Positions 15,807 through 25,184 are shown, numbered from the stretch's first letter. The stretch: 56,132 nucleotides of DNA from an uncultured Sphingopyxis sp. (GCA_936933955.1 CAKZIN010000086.1:1-56132), one strand, 5' to 3'. Made by a program: numbers and translations. The notes: generated by a model from the letters alone, not told the origin.

Positions 15807-17267
15807 ATGCTGACGACGCACCCTTTCGACGACGACAAGCTGCGCGAGGAGTGCGGCGTGTTCGGCGTCTTTGGTAACCCTTCCGCCAGCGCGATGACCG
15901 CTCTGGGTCTTCACGCGCTGCAACATCGCGGACAGGAGGCGGCGGGGATCGTCAGCTTCGACGGCGCGGAATTCCACGCGCATCGCGCGATGGGGCATGT
16001 CGCGGGCAACTTCGACCGCGGCCCGGTGATCGACGCGCTGTCGGGGACGAGCGCTGTCGGCCACGTACGCTATTCGACCACCGGCGCGTCCGCGCTGCGC
16101 AACGTCCAGCCGCTGTTCGCCGACCTGTCATCCGGGGGCTTCGCGGTCGCGCACAATGGCAATCTCACTAACGCCGCGGCGCTGCGTCGTCAGCTGGTTC
16201 GGCGCGGTTCGATCTTTCAGTCAACCAGCGACACCGAGTGCATCATCCACCTCGTCGCGACGTCGGGCTATCGAACGCTCATCGACCGCTTCATCGACGC
16301 TCTTCGCCAGATCGAGGGCGCCTATTCGCTGATCTGCCTGACGGCCGAGGGCATGATCGCCTGTCGCGACCCGCTCGGCGTGCGCCCGCTTGTGATGGGC
16401 AAGCTTGGCGACGCGGTCTTGTTCGCGTCGGAGACGGTGGCCTTCGACGTCGTCGGCGCCGAATATGTCCGCGATGTCGAGCCGGGCGAGCTGATCATCG
16501 TCACCGAGGGCGAGGTGCGCTCGCATCACCCCTTCGCGAGCTTCCAGCCGCGGCCCTGCATCTTCGAGCACGTCTATTTCTCGCGCCCGGATTCGATCGT
16601 CGATGGCACCAGCGTTTACGCCGTGCGCAAGGCGATCGGCGCCGAACTGGCGATGGAGTCGCCGGTGGAGGCCGACATCGTCATCCCCGTGCCCGACAGC
16701 GGCACCCCCGCGGCGATCGGCTTTGCGCAGGCGAGTGGCATCCCGTTTGAGCTCGGCATCATCCGCTCGCACTATATCGGCCGGACCTTCATCCAGCCCG
16801 GCGAGCAAGTCCGGCACCTGGGCGTGAAGCTCAAGCACAACGCCAACCGCGCGCTGGTGGCGGGCAAGCGCATCGTCCTCATCGACGATTCGATCGTGCG
16901 CGGCACCACCAGCCTCAAGATCGTGCAGATGATGCGCGATGCGGGCGCGGCGGAGGTGCACATGCGCATCGCCAGCCCGCCGACGCGCCACAGCTGTTAT
17001 TACGGCGTCGACACGCCCGAACGCTCTAAGCTGCTCGCGGCGGTGCACAGCCTGGAAGAAATGAAGACCTACATCCAGGCCGACAGCCTTGCCTTCCTCT
17101 CGATCGACGGTCTCTATCGCGCGGTGGGGGAAGCGGGGCGCGATCCCGCGTGCCCGCGACATTGCGATGCCTGCTTCACCGGCGATTATCCGACGCGGCT
17201 CACCGATCAGGATGAGTTGGGCGAGACCGACCAGCTCGCTCTAATCGCGGAGCGCGTCGCCGGATGA
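15807..17267 (+). CDS. purF: Amidophosphoribosyltransferase
   Basis: First committed step of purine synthesis (PRPP + glutamine to phosphoribosylamine). The N-terminal nucleophile is C16 in REECGVFGVFG, so a 15-residue propeptide is presumably removed. Then come the Ntn glutaminase segments LQHRGQEAAGIVSFDG and GHVRYSTTG, and the PRPP loop VLIDDSIVRGTTSLKIVQ. C-terminal half contains PTRHSCYYGVDTPERSKLLA. ATG at 15807, 486 aa. The stop overlaps the next start (ATGA), coupling it to a short-chain dehydrogenase, an arrangement frequent in Alphaproteobacteria. Confidence 0.97.
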   Translation: MLTTHPFDDDKLREECGVFGVFGNPSASAMTALGLHALQHRGQEAAGIVSFDGAEFHAHRAMGHVAGNFDRGPVIDALSGTSAVGHVRYSTTGASALRNVQPLFADLSSGGFAVAHNGNLTNAAALRRQLVRRGSIFQSTSDTECIIHLVATSGYRTLIDRFIDALRQIEGAYSLICLTAEGMIACRDPLGVRPLVMGKLGDAVLFASETVAFDVVGAEYVRDVEPGELIIVTEGEVRSHHPFASFQPRPCIFEHVYFSRPDSIVDGTSVYAVRKAIGAELAMESPVEADIVIPVPDSGTPAAIGFAQASGIPFELGIIRSHYIGRTFIQPGEQVRHLGVKLKHNANRALVAGKRIVLIDDSIVRGTTSLKIVQMMRDAGAAEVHMRIASPPTRHSCYYGVDTPERSKLLAAVHSLEEMKTYIQADSLAFLSIDGLYRAVGEAGRDPACPRHCDACFTGDYPTRLTDQDELGETDQLALIAERVAG

Positions 17268-17974
17268 GCGCCGATCTGTCGGGGCGCATCGCGCTCGTCA
17301 CCGGCGCGAGCCGCGGCATCGGCGCCGCCACCGCGCAGGCTCTCGCTGCAGCGGGCGCGCACGTCATCCTCGTTGCGCGCAAGACCGAGGATCTGGAGCG
17401 TGTTGAGGATGCGATCCACGCTGCAGGTGGCACCGCAACGATCGTTCCCCTCGACATTACCGATGGCGAAGGCGTCTCTCGTCTCGCCGGCGCAGTCGCG
17501 CAGCGGTGGGAAAAGCTCGACATATTGCTGCTCAACGCCGCCGGGCTTGGCACCTTGGCGCCACTGGCGTCGTCTGACATGGCAGAGGTCAGTCGGCTCT
17601 TCACGCTAAACGTGCTCGCGCAGCACGGGCTGATCGCCGCGTTCGAACCGCTGCTGCGGCGGAGCGAGGCGGGCCGTGTCGTCGCGCTCACCAGCAGCGT
17701 CGCGCGCCACCCCCGCGCCTACTGGGGCCCGTATGCCGCGTCGAAGGCGGCGCTGGAGAGCCTCGTCACCACCTTTGGCGAGGAAATGGCGCGCATTTCG
17801 AACGTTCGCACCGCCATCGTCGATCCCGGCGCGACGCGTACCACGATGCGCGCCCGCGCCTTTCCGGGCGAGGACGCGCTCGGGGTCAAGGAACCGTCGG
17901 TGGTCGCCGATGCGATCGTCGGCGCGCTCGGCCAAGGTTTCGACAGCACCGCCTTCGTCCGCGTCGGGAGCTAG
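17264..17974 (+). CDS. Short-chain dehydrogenase/reductase
   Basis: NAD(P)-dependent oxidoreductase of the classical SDR fold. The cofactor motif VTGASRGIGAATAQ begins at about residue 11, NAAG follows at about 90, the catalytic serine is in LTSSVA, and the YxxxK motif is YAASK. The second-strand segment LVARKTEDLE begins with Ala-Arg-Lys, which leans to NADP(H). It overlaps purF by 4 bases and shares its stop quadruplet CTAG (17971-17974) with the convergent photolyase. Substrate unknown; the link to purF is positional only. Confidence 0.92.
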   Translation: MSADLSGRIALVTGASRGIGAATAQALAAAGAHVILVARKTEDLERVEDAIHAAGGTATIVPLDITDGEGVSRLAGAVAQRWEKLDILLLNAAGLGTLAPLASSDMAEVSRLFTLNVLAQHGLIAAFEPLLRRSEAGRVVALTSSVARHPRAYWGPYAASKAALESLVTTFGEEMARISNVRTAIVDPGATRTTMRARAFPGEDALGVKEPSVVADAIVGALGQGFDSTAFVRVGS

Positions 17975-19347
17975 TCCTCGCGCGGAAGCGCCGCGTAGGC
18001 TGCGAGCGCCCGCTCACGCGCCTCGCGATGACCAACACGCGGCGGCGGATAGTTCGCTGGGCGCACTCCGGCTGCTTCAGGGTCGTGGATGGCTTCGTCG
18101 GGGAGGTGCGCGAGTTCCGGCACCCATTGGCGGATGTAGTCGCCCGCAGCGAACTTCTCCGACTGCCCGATCGGCGCCATAATCCGGCTGAACATGCTGG
18201 AATCAACGCCGGTCCCTGCGACCCACTGCCAATTAGTGCTGTTGTTGCCGTAGTCTGCGCAGACAAGGCAGTCCCAGAACCACTCTTCGCCGCGCCGCCA
18301 GTCGATCAGCAGATGCTTGATGAGGAAGCTGGCGGTGATCATCCGCACGCGGTTGTGCATCCAGCCGATCGCCCACAACTGGCGCATTCCGGCATCGACG
18401 ATCGGGTAGCCCGTCTCCCCACGCTGCCAGGCCGCAAGATCGGCCTCCGCCTCCGCCCCCTCACGCCAGCGGAACGCGTCGAAGCGGGGCCTGCCGTTGA
18501 CCCGCGCATAGTCGGGAAACTGCACAATCAGATTCTGCGCGAAGTCTCGCCAGGCGAGTTCCGAAGCCCACGTCGCGCTGTCCGCCGCGCCCCCTTCGTG
18601 CCACGCCCGCGCCGCGCTGATCTCGCCGAAGTGGAGGTGCGGGGAGATCGCGGCGGTGCCGGGCTCCGAGGGTAGGTTGCGCGCAGTCGCATAGGCCGCG
18701 ACACGGTCACGAAAAAGGTCGAGCCGCGCGGCCGCGCCAGCTTCGCCGGGCTGCCACGTCTCGCGCAGTCCGCCCGCCCAGTCAGGCTTGGTCGGCAGCA
18801 AATCCCAATCGTCGAGCCGATCGCTGCGCGGCCATGCCGCCGGTGCTGGCACTATCTCGGGCGCCGGCTGCGGCTTCGACGGCGGCATGCGCGACGACAG
18901 CGCGCGCCAGAACGGCGTGTAGATGCGATACGGTCGCCCGCCCGTCTTTACGGTTCCAGGCGGCGCCAGATAGTTGCCGTCGTGCAGCACCAGATCGAGC
19001 CGCTCGGCTACCGACGCTTCTGCAGCGCGCCACCAGCTTTCGTAGTGACGCAGCGCATGTACCCGCGTCGCACCGACCTCCGCTGCCACCTCGGCAATCA
19101 CATCGGCCGACACGCCGCGTCGCAAAATGAGCCGCGACCCCAGCGCCTCAAGCGCCTCGCCGAGCCGCGTCAGACTATGATGCAGCCACCAGCGCGACGC
19201 CCCGCCCATCGGCCGCACGCCCGGCCCGACGTCGTCGAGGACGTAGACGGGCACCACCGCCCCCTCGCCCACAGCCGCAAACAGCGCGGCCTGGTCAGCC
19301 AACCGCAGGTCGCGCCGCAGCCAGAGGATGGTGGGGGGGCTCGTCAC
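17971..19347 (-). CDS. Deoxyribodipyrimidine photolyase
   Basis: Blue-light-driven repair of UV pyrimidine dimers. The N-terminal antenna domain begins TILWLRRDLRLADQAAL. The FAD domain contains GMRQLWAIGWMHNRVRMI, DWRRGEEWFWDCLVCADYGN and NWQWVAGTGVDS. The last block (NSTNWQWVAGTGVDSSMFSR) fits the bacterial CPD photolyase/cryptochrome subgroup common in Alphaproteobacteria. GTG 19347 gives the family N-terminus; a TTG at 19368 would overlap the korB stop and is a possible coupled start. 458 aa. Whether it repairs CPD or acts only as a photoreceptor cannot be decided here. Confidence 0.9.
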   Translation of the reverse strand: MTSPPTILWLRRDLRLADQAALFAAVGEGAVVPVYVLDDVGPGVRPMGGASRWWLHHSLTRLGEALEALGSRLILRRGVSADVIAEVAAEVGATRVHALRHYESWWRAAEASVAERLDLVLHDGNYLAPPGTVKTGGRPYRIYTPFWRALSSRMPPSKPQPAPEIVPAPAAWPRSDRLDDWDLLPTKPDWAGGLRETWQPGEAGAAARLDLFRDRVAAYATARNLPSEPGTAAISPHLHFGEISAARAWHEGGAADSATWASELAWRDFAQNLIVQFPDYARVNGRPRFDAFRWREGAEAEADLAAWQRGETGYPIVDAGMRQLWAIGWMHNRVRMITASFLIKHLLIDWRRGEEWFWDCLVCADYGNNSTNWQWVAGTGVDSSMFSRIMAPIGQSEKFAAGDYIRQWVPELAHLPDEAIHDPEAAGVRPANYPPPRVGHREARERALAAYAALPRED

Positions 19348-19360
19348 GGCGGCGGCGCCG

Positions 19361-20395
19361 TCAGGCAATGCGTGGCTGTTTTTCGACCTGCCAGGTCTGG
19401 CCCTTTTTGAGCAGCGCGGAAAGGTCGGCGGTCTTGCCTTCGCTCGCCGCGGCGTTCTGCGCGATCAGAGCCGCCTCGAAGGTCGGGCGTGGGTCGTCGT
19501 AGAGGACGCCCAGCGCGATCGGAAACTCGCCAAACGGCATGTCGATTAGCATGTTGGCGACCGCGCGATTGGTGACGTCGTGGACGAGGACGCCCGCCCC
19601 CTGCCAGTCGCCCTCCACCACATCGACCACCCGCAGCTCGAGCCGGTCGCGGTCGAGGCTCAGTCCCTGCGTGCCCTTGTTGAACACCATCGGCTGGCCG
19701 TGGCTGACCCAAAGCTGATGGTGCTGGTTCGCCTTCTCGGTGAAGCCTGCGAAAACGTCGTCATTATAGACGATACAGTTTTGATATATCTCGACAAATG
19801 CCGCGCCCTTGTGCGCGTGCGCAGCCTTGAGAACGTTTGGCAATTCCTTGGCGACGTCATAGGCGCGCGCAACGAACCGCGCGCCCGCGCCTAGCGCGAA
19901 CGCCGCCGCTTGCGCCGGGCGATCCACCGAGCCGTAGGGGGTCGACGGCGTCCGCGTCCCGACCGCGCTGGTGGGCGAATACTGCCCCTTGGTCAACCCG
20001 TAGATCTCGTTGTTGAACAGCAAGATCTGGCAGTCGAGATTGCGGCGCAGGATATGAAAGCTGTGGTTGCCCCCGATCGACAGCGCGTCGCCGTCGCCGG
20101 TGATGATCCACACGTCGAGCTCCGGATTGGCGAGCTTCACGCCCGTCGCCACCGCCGGCGCACGGCCGTGGATAGTGTGGAAGCCGTAGCTGTTCATGTA
20201 GTAGGGGAAGCGCGACGAACAGCCGATACCGCTGACGAACACCGTCTTGGCGGGGTCCGCGCCGATCTCGGGCATGGTGCGCTGCACGGCCTTGAGGATC
20301 GCATAGTCGCCGCAGCCCGGGCACCAACGCACCTCCTGATCGGTCTCCCAGTCCTTGGGCGTCGACGCGCGAGCGATGGGGGTCATGTCGTTCAT
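19361..20395 (-). CDS. korB: 2-oxoacid:ferredoxin oxidoreductase, beta subunit
   Basis: TPP-binding subunit of a KorAB-type 2-oxoglutarate:ferredoxin oxidoreductase, which decarboxylates a 2-oxoacid to acyl-CoA and reduces ferredoxin. Visible are WCPGCGDYAILKA and GIGCSSRFPYY (cluster/TPP region), and the TPP motif GDGDALSIGGNHSFHILRRN with NNEIYGLTKGQ. ATG at 20395 overlaps the korA stop (ATGA). 344 aa. The downstream photolyase overlaps its 3' end only if the TTG start is used. Confidence 0.92.
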   Translation of the reverse strand: MNDMTPIARASTPKDWETDQEVRWCPGCGDYAILKAVQRTMPEIGADPAKTVFVSGIGCSSRFPYYMNSYGFHTIHGRAPAVATGVKLANPELDVWIITGDGDALSIGGNHSFHILRRNLDCQILLFNNEIYGLTKGQYSPTSAVGTRTPSTPYGSVDRPAQAAAFALGAGARFVARAYDVAKELPNVLKAAHAHKGAAFVEIYQNCIVYNDDVFAGFTEKANQHHQLWVSHGQPMVFNKGTQGLSLDRDRLELRVVDVVEGDWQGAGVLVHDVTNRAVANMLIDMPFGEFPIALGVLYDDPRPTFEAALIAQNAAASEGKTADLSALLKKGQTWQVEKQPRIA

Positions 20396-22338
20396 GGGTT
20401 CACAGCCTCCGGGCTGGGCAATTGCGTTTCGCTATACTCGACCTCTTCGGGCGCCTCCCCGGTGCGGTCGAGCTGGCGGATCGCCGCCTCGATCTCACCG
20501 ATGGTAAAGGGCTGACCCGACACCTTGTTGAGCGGCTGCGCGTCGATCAGGTACTGGTCGCGAAGCAGCGTCTTCAGCTGGCCGGTATTCATCTCCGGGA
20601 CAATGACATGCTCGAAACTCTTGAGCAGCTCGCCCAGGTTTGCAGGTAGCGGCCAGATGTGGCGGATGTGGATGTGCGCCACCGACGCCCCGCGATGCCG
20701 CGCGCGCCGCACCGCCTGCGCGATCGGACCGTAGGTCGAACCCCAGCCGACGACGGCAATGCTGTCACCCGCAGCCCCCTGCTCCACCTGCTGATCGGGC
20801 ACCGCAATGCCGAGCACCTTGTCGCGGCGGATCTCGGTCATCGCCTGGTGGTTGCTCGGCGAATAATCGATATTTCCCGTGCCTGCCGCCTTCTCGATGC
20901 CGCCGATGCGGTGCATCAGCCCCGGCGTCCCGGGCTTCACCCAAGGTCGCGCCATCCGCTCGTTGCGCGCGTAGGGGAGAAAGCCGTCCGCGGGCGCCTC
21001 GGTCATGAACTGAACCGGGAAGCGTTCGTAGCCGTCGAGGTCGGGCACCTTCCACGGCTCGGCGGCATTGGCGATGTAGCCGTCGGTCAGAAGCATCACC
21101 GGGGTCATATATTGGACGGCGATGCGGCACGCCTCGATCGCGCAGTCGAACGCGTCGCCGGGTGAGCGCGCGGCGATGACCGGCAGCGGCGCGTCGCCGT
21201 TGCGACCGTACACCGCCTGATAAAGGTCGCTCTGTTCGGTCTTGGTGGGGAGCCCGGTCGACGGCCCGCCGCGCTGCGAATTGACGATGACGAGCGGCAG
21301 CTCGGTCATGATCGCCAGCCCCATCGCTTCGGTCTTCAGCGCAATCCCAGGACCCGATGACGACGTGACACCCAGGCTGCCCGCGTAGCTCGCGCCGATG
21401 GCGCTGGCGATCGCGGCGATTTCGTCCTCCGCCTGGAAGGTGGTGACGCCATATTCCTTGAGGCCCGACAGGTAATGCAAGATTGAGCTTGCCGGAGTGA
21501 TCGGATAGCCGCCGAAGAACATCGGCAATTCCGCCAGCTGGGCGCCCGCAACGAGGCCGAGCGCCACCGCTTCGGCCCCGGTCATCGTGCGATAGAGGCC
21601 AGGCGCAACCGGCGCAGGAGCGATGTGCGTGCGGTGCAGCTGCCCACCCAGCTCGACCGTTTCGCCATAGGCGTGGCCGGCATTGAGCGCCGCGATGTTG
21701 GCCTGCGCAAGCTCCGGCTTCTTGGCGAACTTGCCCTCGAGCCACTGAACGAGCGGCGCGCGATCGCGATCGAACATCCACAGCGCCAGGCCAAGCGTCC
21801 ACATGTTCTTGCAGCGCAGCGCCTCCTTGTTGCCAAGGCCGAACGGCTTCACCGCCTCCAGCGTGCGCGCGCTGATGTCGATCGGGATCAGATTGTAGGC
21901 CGCGAGGCTGCCGTCCTCGAGCGGGTTGGCATCATATTTTGCCTTGTCGAGGTTGCGTTTTGAAAACTCACCGGTGTCGGCGATCACCGTGCCACCCGGC
22001 ACAAGCGCGCCGAGGTTGGTCTTGAGCGCCGCGGGGTTCATCGCCACCAGCACGTCGGGCGCGTCGCCGGCGGTTTCGATCACGTCCGAACCGAAGTTGA
22101 TCTGGAACGCCGACACCCCGAACAGAGTCCCCTGCGGCGCGCGGATCTCGGCCGGGAAATCGGGAAAGGTGGCGAGGTCGTTGCCGGTGAGCGCCGTCGA
22201 CAGCGTGAACTGGCCGCCGGTGAGCTGCATCCCGTCGCCGCTGTCGCCGGCGAAGCGTACCACCACCGACTCCCGCGGGGGACGAGCGTTCGCCTCGGCG
22301 GCGGTGATTTCCGTAACGGCGGGAACGGCCTCGGCCAT
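20392..22338 (-). CDS. korA: 2-oxoacid:ferredoxin oxidoreductase, alpha subunit (gamma-alpha fusion)
   Basis: Large subunit with the gamma domain fused at the N-terminus (VVRFAGDSGDGMQLTGGQF at about residues 26-44), followed by the alpha pyrimidine-binding domain (LPMFFGGYPITPASSILHYL and QAEDEIAAIASAIGASYAGS). At 648 aa it matches the aerobic KorA type. ATG 22338 is preceded by AAAAAGG at good spacing. A 5-3-5 palindrome (TGAACGCAGTTCA) lies 24 bases upstream. The enzyme can replace or supplement 2-oxoglutarate dehydrogenase; the ferredoxin partner is not in the window. Confidence 0.92.
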   Translation of the reverse strand: MAEAVPAVTEITAAEANARPPRESVVVRFAGDSGDGMQLTGGQFTLSTALTGNDLATFPDFPAEIRAPQGTLFGVSAFQINFGSDVIETAGDAPDVLVAMNPAALKTNLGALVPGGTVIADTGEFSKRNLDKAKYDANPLEDGSLAAYNLIPIDISARTLEAVKPFGLGNKEALRCKNMWTLGLALWMFDRDRAPLVQWLEGKFAKKPELAQANIAALNAGHAYGETVELGGQLHRTHIAPAPVAPGLYRTMTGAEAVALGLVAGAQLAELPMFFGGYPITPASSILHYLSGLKEYGVTTFQAEDEIAAIASAIGASYAGSLGVTSSSGPGIALKTEAMGLAIMTELPLVIVNSQRGGPSTGLPTKTEQSDLYQAVYGRNGDAPLPVIAARSPGDAFDCAIEACRIAVQYMTPVMLLTDGYIANAAEPWKVPDLDGYERFPVQFMTEAPADGFLPYARNERMARPWVKPGTPGLMHRIGGIEKAAGTGNIDYSPSNHQAMTEIRRDKVLGIAVPDQQVEQGAAGDSIAVVGWGSTYGPIAQAVRRARHRGASVAHIHIRHIWPLPANLGELLKSFEHVIVPEMNTGQLKTLLRDQYLIDAQPLNKVSGQPFTIGEIEAAIRQLDRTGEAPEEVEYSETQLPSPEAVNP

Positions 22339-22361
22339 GCAATCAACCTTTTTCCGCAATC

Positions 22362-22374
22362 TGAACGCAGTTCA
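22362..22374. promoter_or_regulatory. Palindrome TGAACGCAGTTCA upstream of korA
   Basis: A perfect 5-bp inverted repeat with a 3-base centre, in the 147-base divergent gap between korAB (minus) and the esterase gene (plus). Close to the korA start, so it could be a repressor site. The binding protein is unknown. Confidence 0.3.
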
Positions 22375-22485
22375 CATGCTTTAGGCCGCCCGCCGCGGTC
22401 GCGCTACGCCAATCTGCTCCGACGCTTGCAAGCTCTCAACCGGCGTGCGAGCACCCCGCTTCGTTCGAAAGCAGAGGGCACCGCC

Positions 22486-23445
22486 ATGGACACCAAGCCG
22501 TTCGTTCGCGCCGACGTTCAGGCGTTCCTCGACTTTCTGAACGCGCAGCAGGGTCCGAAAATGCACGAGATGAGCCCTGCGGACGCGCGCATGATGTTCC
22601 GCATGATGCGCCCGATCGCGGACGAGGAACCACGTGCGCTCGCGACGGTGCGCGACCTCGTGTGCCCTGGGCCGGCGGGCGATATCCCGCTCCGCCTGTA
22701 CGACGCGCGGGAGACTCGCGCTGCCGGACCCGTGATGGTCTTTTTCCATGGTGGCGGCTTTGTCATCGGCGACATCGACACGCACGAGCCGTTCTGCACG
22801 CGGATGGCGGAGATGCTCGACGTGCCGGTGATCTCGGTCGACTATCGCCTCGCCCCCGAACACCCCTGGCCGGCCGCGCCCGAGGATTGCGAGGCGGTCG
22901 CTCGTTGGGTGGCGGGATCACCCGACACGCTGGGCCGGGGCGTCACCGCGCTGTATCTGTCGGGAGACAGCGCGGGCGGCAACCTCAGCATCGTCACGGC
23001 CATGGCGCTGCGCGACGACCCGGCGGCGGTGCCGGTCGCGGCGCAGCTCGCCATTTATCCCGCCGCGGACATGGCCAACGAACATCCGAGCTTCAACGAC
23101 TTCGCAGAGGGCTATTTGCTCACCCGCGACGGGATGGAGTGGTTCGGCCAGGCCTACAGCCCCGACCCCGCGCATCACCACACCTCCCCTGCGCTGCACA
23201 GCCAGGCAGGCATACCGCCCACGGTCGTCGTCACCGCAAGCCTCGATCCGATCCGAGACCAGGGGCGTGCCTATGCCGTTCGCCTCGCGCAGGATGGGGT
23301 GACGCATATCTTCCGTGAGGCGGCGGGCTCGATCCACGGCTTCGTCCAGCTGCGCAAGGCGATCCCGTCCACAGCCGCCGATATCGACGGCATGATCCTC
23401 GCGCTGAAGAGCCTAGCGGATGAAGCCGCGAGCGCCGCTGCGTGA
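22486..23445 (+). CDS. Alpha/beta hydrolase, hormone-sensitive-lipase family esterase
   Basis: Carboxylesterase of the HSL family. The oxyanion motif is VFFHGGGFVIGD, the nucleophile motif is SGDSAGGN, and the Asp and His of the triad are in ASLDPIRDQG and GSIHGFVQL. 319 aa from ATG 22486; no signal peptide, so cytoplasmic. DYRLAPEHPWPAAPEDCEA is the usual second family block. Its stop overlaps the GTG of rppH. Physiological ester unknown. Confidence 0.92.
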   Translation: MDTKPFVRADVQAFLDFLNAQQGPKMHEMSPADARMMFRMMRPIADEEPRALATVRDLVCPGPAGDIPLRLYDARETRAAGPVMVFFHGGGFVIGDIDTHEPFCTRMAEMLDVPVISVDYRLAPEHPWPAAPEDCEAVARWVAGSPDTLGRGVTALYLSGDSAGGNLSIVTAMALRDDPAAVPVAAQLAIYPAADMANEHPSFNDFAEGYLLTRDGMEWFGQAYSPDPAHHHTSPALHSQAGIPPTVVVTASLDPIRDQGRAYAVRLAQDGVTHIFREAAGSIHGFVQLRKAIPSTAADIDGMILALKSLADEAASAAA

Positions 23446-23942
23446 GCTACGACGATCTCCCCTACCGCCCCGGCGTCGGTGCGATGGTCGTAAACGCGGA
23501 GGGTCGCGTGTTCGTCGGGCGCCGCATCGACAACAAGGAGCTCGATGCCTGGCAGATGCCGCAGGGCGGCGTGGACATGGGCGAGGATCCCGAGACCGCG
23601 CTCTATCGCGAACTCGAGGAGGAGACCGGGATCGCGCGCGAGCATCTCGAGCTCGTCGCCTGCTGCAAGGCGCCTTACGACTACGACATTCCGCATGCGG
23701 TCGCGAAGACGCTGTGGGGCGGCAAATATCGCGGCCAACGCCAGCACTGGTATCTGCTGCGCTTCACCGGCCGCGACGCTGACGTCGACATTGAACAGCC
23801 GCATCCCGAGTTCAACGCTTGGCGCTGGAGCGCGATGGAGGAACTGCCCGAGCTGATCGTGCCGTTCAAACGTCCGCTCTACGAAGCGCTGGTGGCCGAA
23901 TTCGGGCCGCTCGCCGTTGCATCGACGAGCGCATCGCGCTGA
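23442..23942 (+). CDS. rppH: RNA pyrophosphohydrolase
   Basis: Removes pyrophosphate from the 5' end of mRNAs to start decay. The Nudix box is GGVDMGEDPETALYRELEEE followed by TGI. Conserved DAWQMPQGG precedes it and KYRGQRQHWYLLRFTG follows. GTG start at 23442 overlaps the esterase stop (GTGA). 166 aa, normal for the alphaproteobacterial enzyme. Its last 64 bases overlap the 3' end of the convergent uracil-DNA glycosylase gene. Confidence 0.94.
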   Translation: MSYDDLPYRPGVGAMVVNAEGRVFVGRRIDNKELDAWQMPQGGVDMGEDPETALYRELEEETGIAREHLELVACCKAPYDYDIPHAVAKTLWGGKYRGQRQHWYLLRFTGRDADVDIEQPHPEFNAWRWSAMEELPELIVPFKRPLYEALVAEFGPLAVASTSASR

Positions 23943-24595
23943 GCGATCGCGGTGCGCACCGCCGCTTCGAACATTGCGGGCGTCAGCCGCCCGGTGTTCT
24001 GATTGTAGCGCGAGCAGTGGTAGCTATCTACCAGCACCATGCCATCGGGCAGCCGGTGCACCGCGCCATGCGCGAACGGGTAAGCGCTGAGCCGCCCGCC
24101 CGCGTTGCGCACCGCCGTGTCGTGGGCGATGCGCCCGAGCGCAATCTCGACCCTCAGCGTCGGCAGCGCCGCCCGTTGTGCCGCGTAGAAGGGCGCGCAA
24201 TTCGCGACCTCGCTCGGCTCGGGCTTGTTGGCGGGGGGCAGGCATTTGACCGAATTGAGGATCGCCACCCCCACCAGCTCAAACCCGTCGTCGGGCTCAG
24301 CGCGATAGGTGCCGCGCGCCAGTCCGCAATTGAGCAACGTCTCGAACAGCAGGTCGCCCGCGAAGTCGCCGGTGAACGGCCGTCCGGTGCGATTGGCGCC
24401 GTGCTTGCCGGGGGCGAGTCCGACGAAGCCCAGCCAAGCCTCGCGATCCCCGAACGCGGGGACGGGCGCGTTCCACCAGTCCGGATACTCCACGCGCAGC
24501 GCCTCGCGCAGCGCCACCAACCGGGGGCAGCGCGGACAGTCGGCGGATGGTTCGTGCTCGGGAACGGGGGTCTGAAAGGGGATCGCGCGTTCCAT
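23879..24595 (-). CDS. Uracil-DNA glycosylase, family 5 (UDGb-like)
   Basis: Excises uracil and some damaged bases from DNA. Iron-sulfur cysteines are visible as CPRC at residues 20-23 and as the later pair in SVKCLPPANKPEPSEVANC. The active-site motif is VGLAPGKHGANRTGRPFTG (family 5 GLAPG-type rather than the family 4 GEAPG) and the C-terminal motif is DSYHCSRYNQNTGRLT. 238 aa from ATG 24595. Convergent with rppH with a 64-base tail overlap, so its C-terminal 20 residues are coding on both strands. Confidence 0.9.
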   Translation of the reverse strand: MERAIPFQTPVPEHEPSADCPRCPRLVALREALRVEYPDWWNAPVPAFGDREAWLGFVGLAPGKHGANRTGRPFTGDFAGDLLFETLLNCGLARGTYRAEPDDGFELVGVAILNSVKCLPPANKPEPSEVANCAPFYAAQRAALPTLRVEIALGRIAHDTAVRNAGGRLSAYPFAHGAVHRLPDGMVLVDSYHCSRYNQNTGRLTPAMFEAAVRTAIAQRDALVDATASGPNSATSAS

Positions 24596-24618
24596 CCGCT
24601 GCGCCTAGGGGAGCTTGC

Positions 24619-25146
24619 GTGAGCGATGCAAGCATGCGCACCACCCGCTACGCCATCGGGCTCGGTTCGAACCGGCGACACCCGCGCCACGGCCCGCCTG
24701 CTGCAGTCCTACGCACTGCGCTATCGGTAATGACCGAGGCAGGGCTGACGGTCGAGGCAAGGTCGCCGACCATCGCTTCCGCGCCGCTCGGTCCGGCGCA
24801 GCGCCGCTTCGCCAACGCCGCGGCGATTATCCGCACGACACTGCCGCCCCACGCGCTGCTCCGGCGCCTGAAGCGCATCGAACGCGAGTTCGGACGCCGT
24901 CCTGGCCGACGTTGGGGCGACCGTGTCCTCGACCTCGACATTCTGTTGTGGTCGGGCGGGGCTTTGGAGAGCCGCACTCTCGTCATCCCGCACCCCGCCC
25001 TCCTCCAGCGACGCTTCGCGCTGGCGCCGCTGGCGGTCGTCGTCCCGCAGTGGCGCATCCCGAGGTCGCCGCGCCACGTCGTCGGCGCGCTCGCGTTGCT
25101 GAATAAGCACCCTCTCCGCTCCGCTCGACGCCCCATCGTCGGTTGA
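24619..25146 (+). CDS. folK: 2-amino-4-hydroxy-6-hydroxymethyldihydropteridine diphosphokinase
   Basis: Transfers pyrophosphate from ATP to the pterin in folate synthesis. Family motifs: AIGLGSNRRHPRHG near the N-terminus, FANAAAIIRTTLPPHALLRR in the middle, and the signature RRWGDRVLDLDILLW followed by IPHPALLQRRFALAPLA. GTG 24619 is favoured because GGGGAG sits about 6 bases upstream; ATG at 24634 is an alternative. 175 aa. No other folate genes adjoin. tRNA-Lys follows after 38 bases. Confidence 0.92.
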   Translation: MSDASMRTTRYAIGLGSNRRHPRHGPPAAVLRTALSVMTEAGLTVEARSPTIASAPLGPAQRRFANAAAIIRTTLPPHALLRRLKRIEREFGRRPGRRWGDRVLDLDILLWSGGALESRTLVIPHPALLQRRFALAPLAVVVPQWRIPRSPRHVVGALALLNKHPLRSARRPIVG

Positions 25147-25184
25147 CTTGACGGCCTGAGACCCTAGGGGAACCGCCGGAGCAC

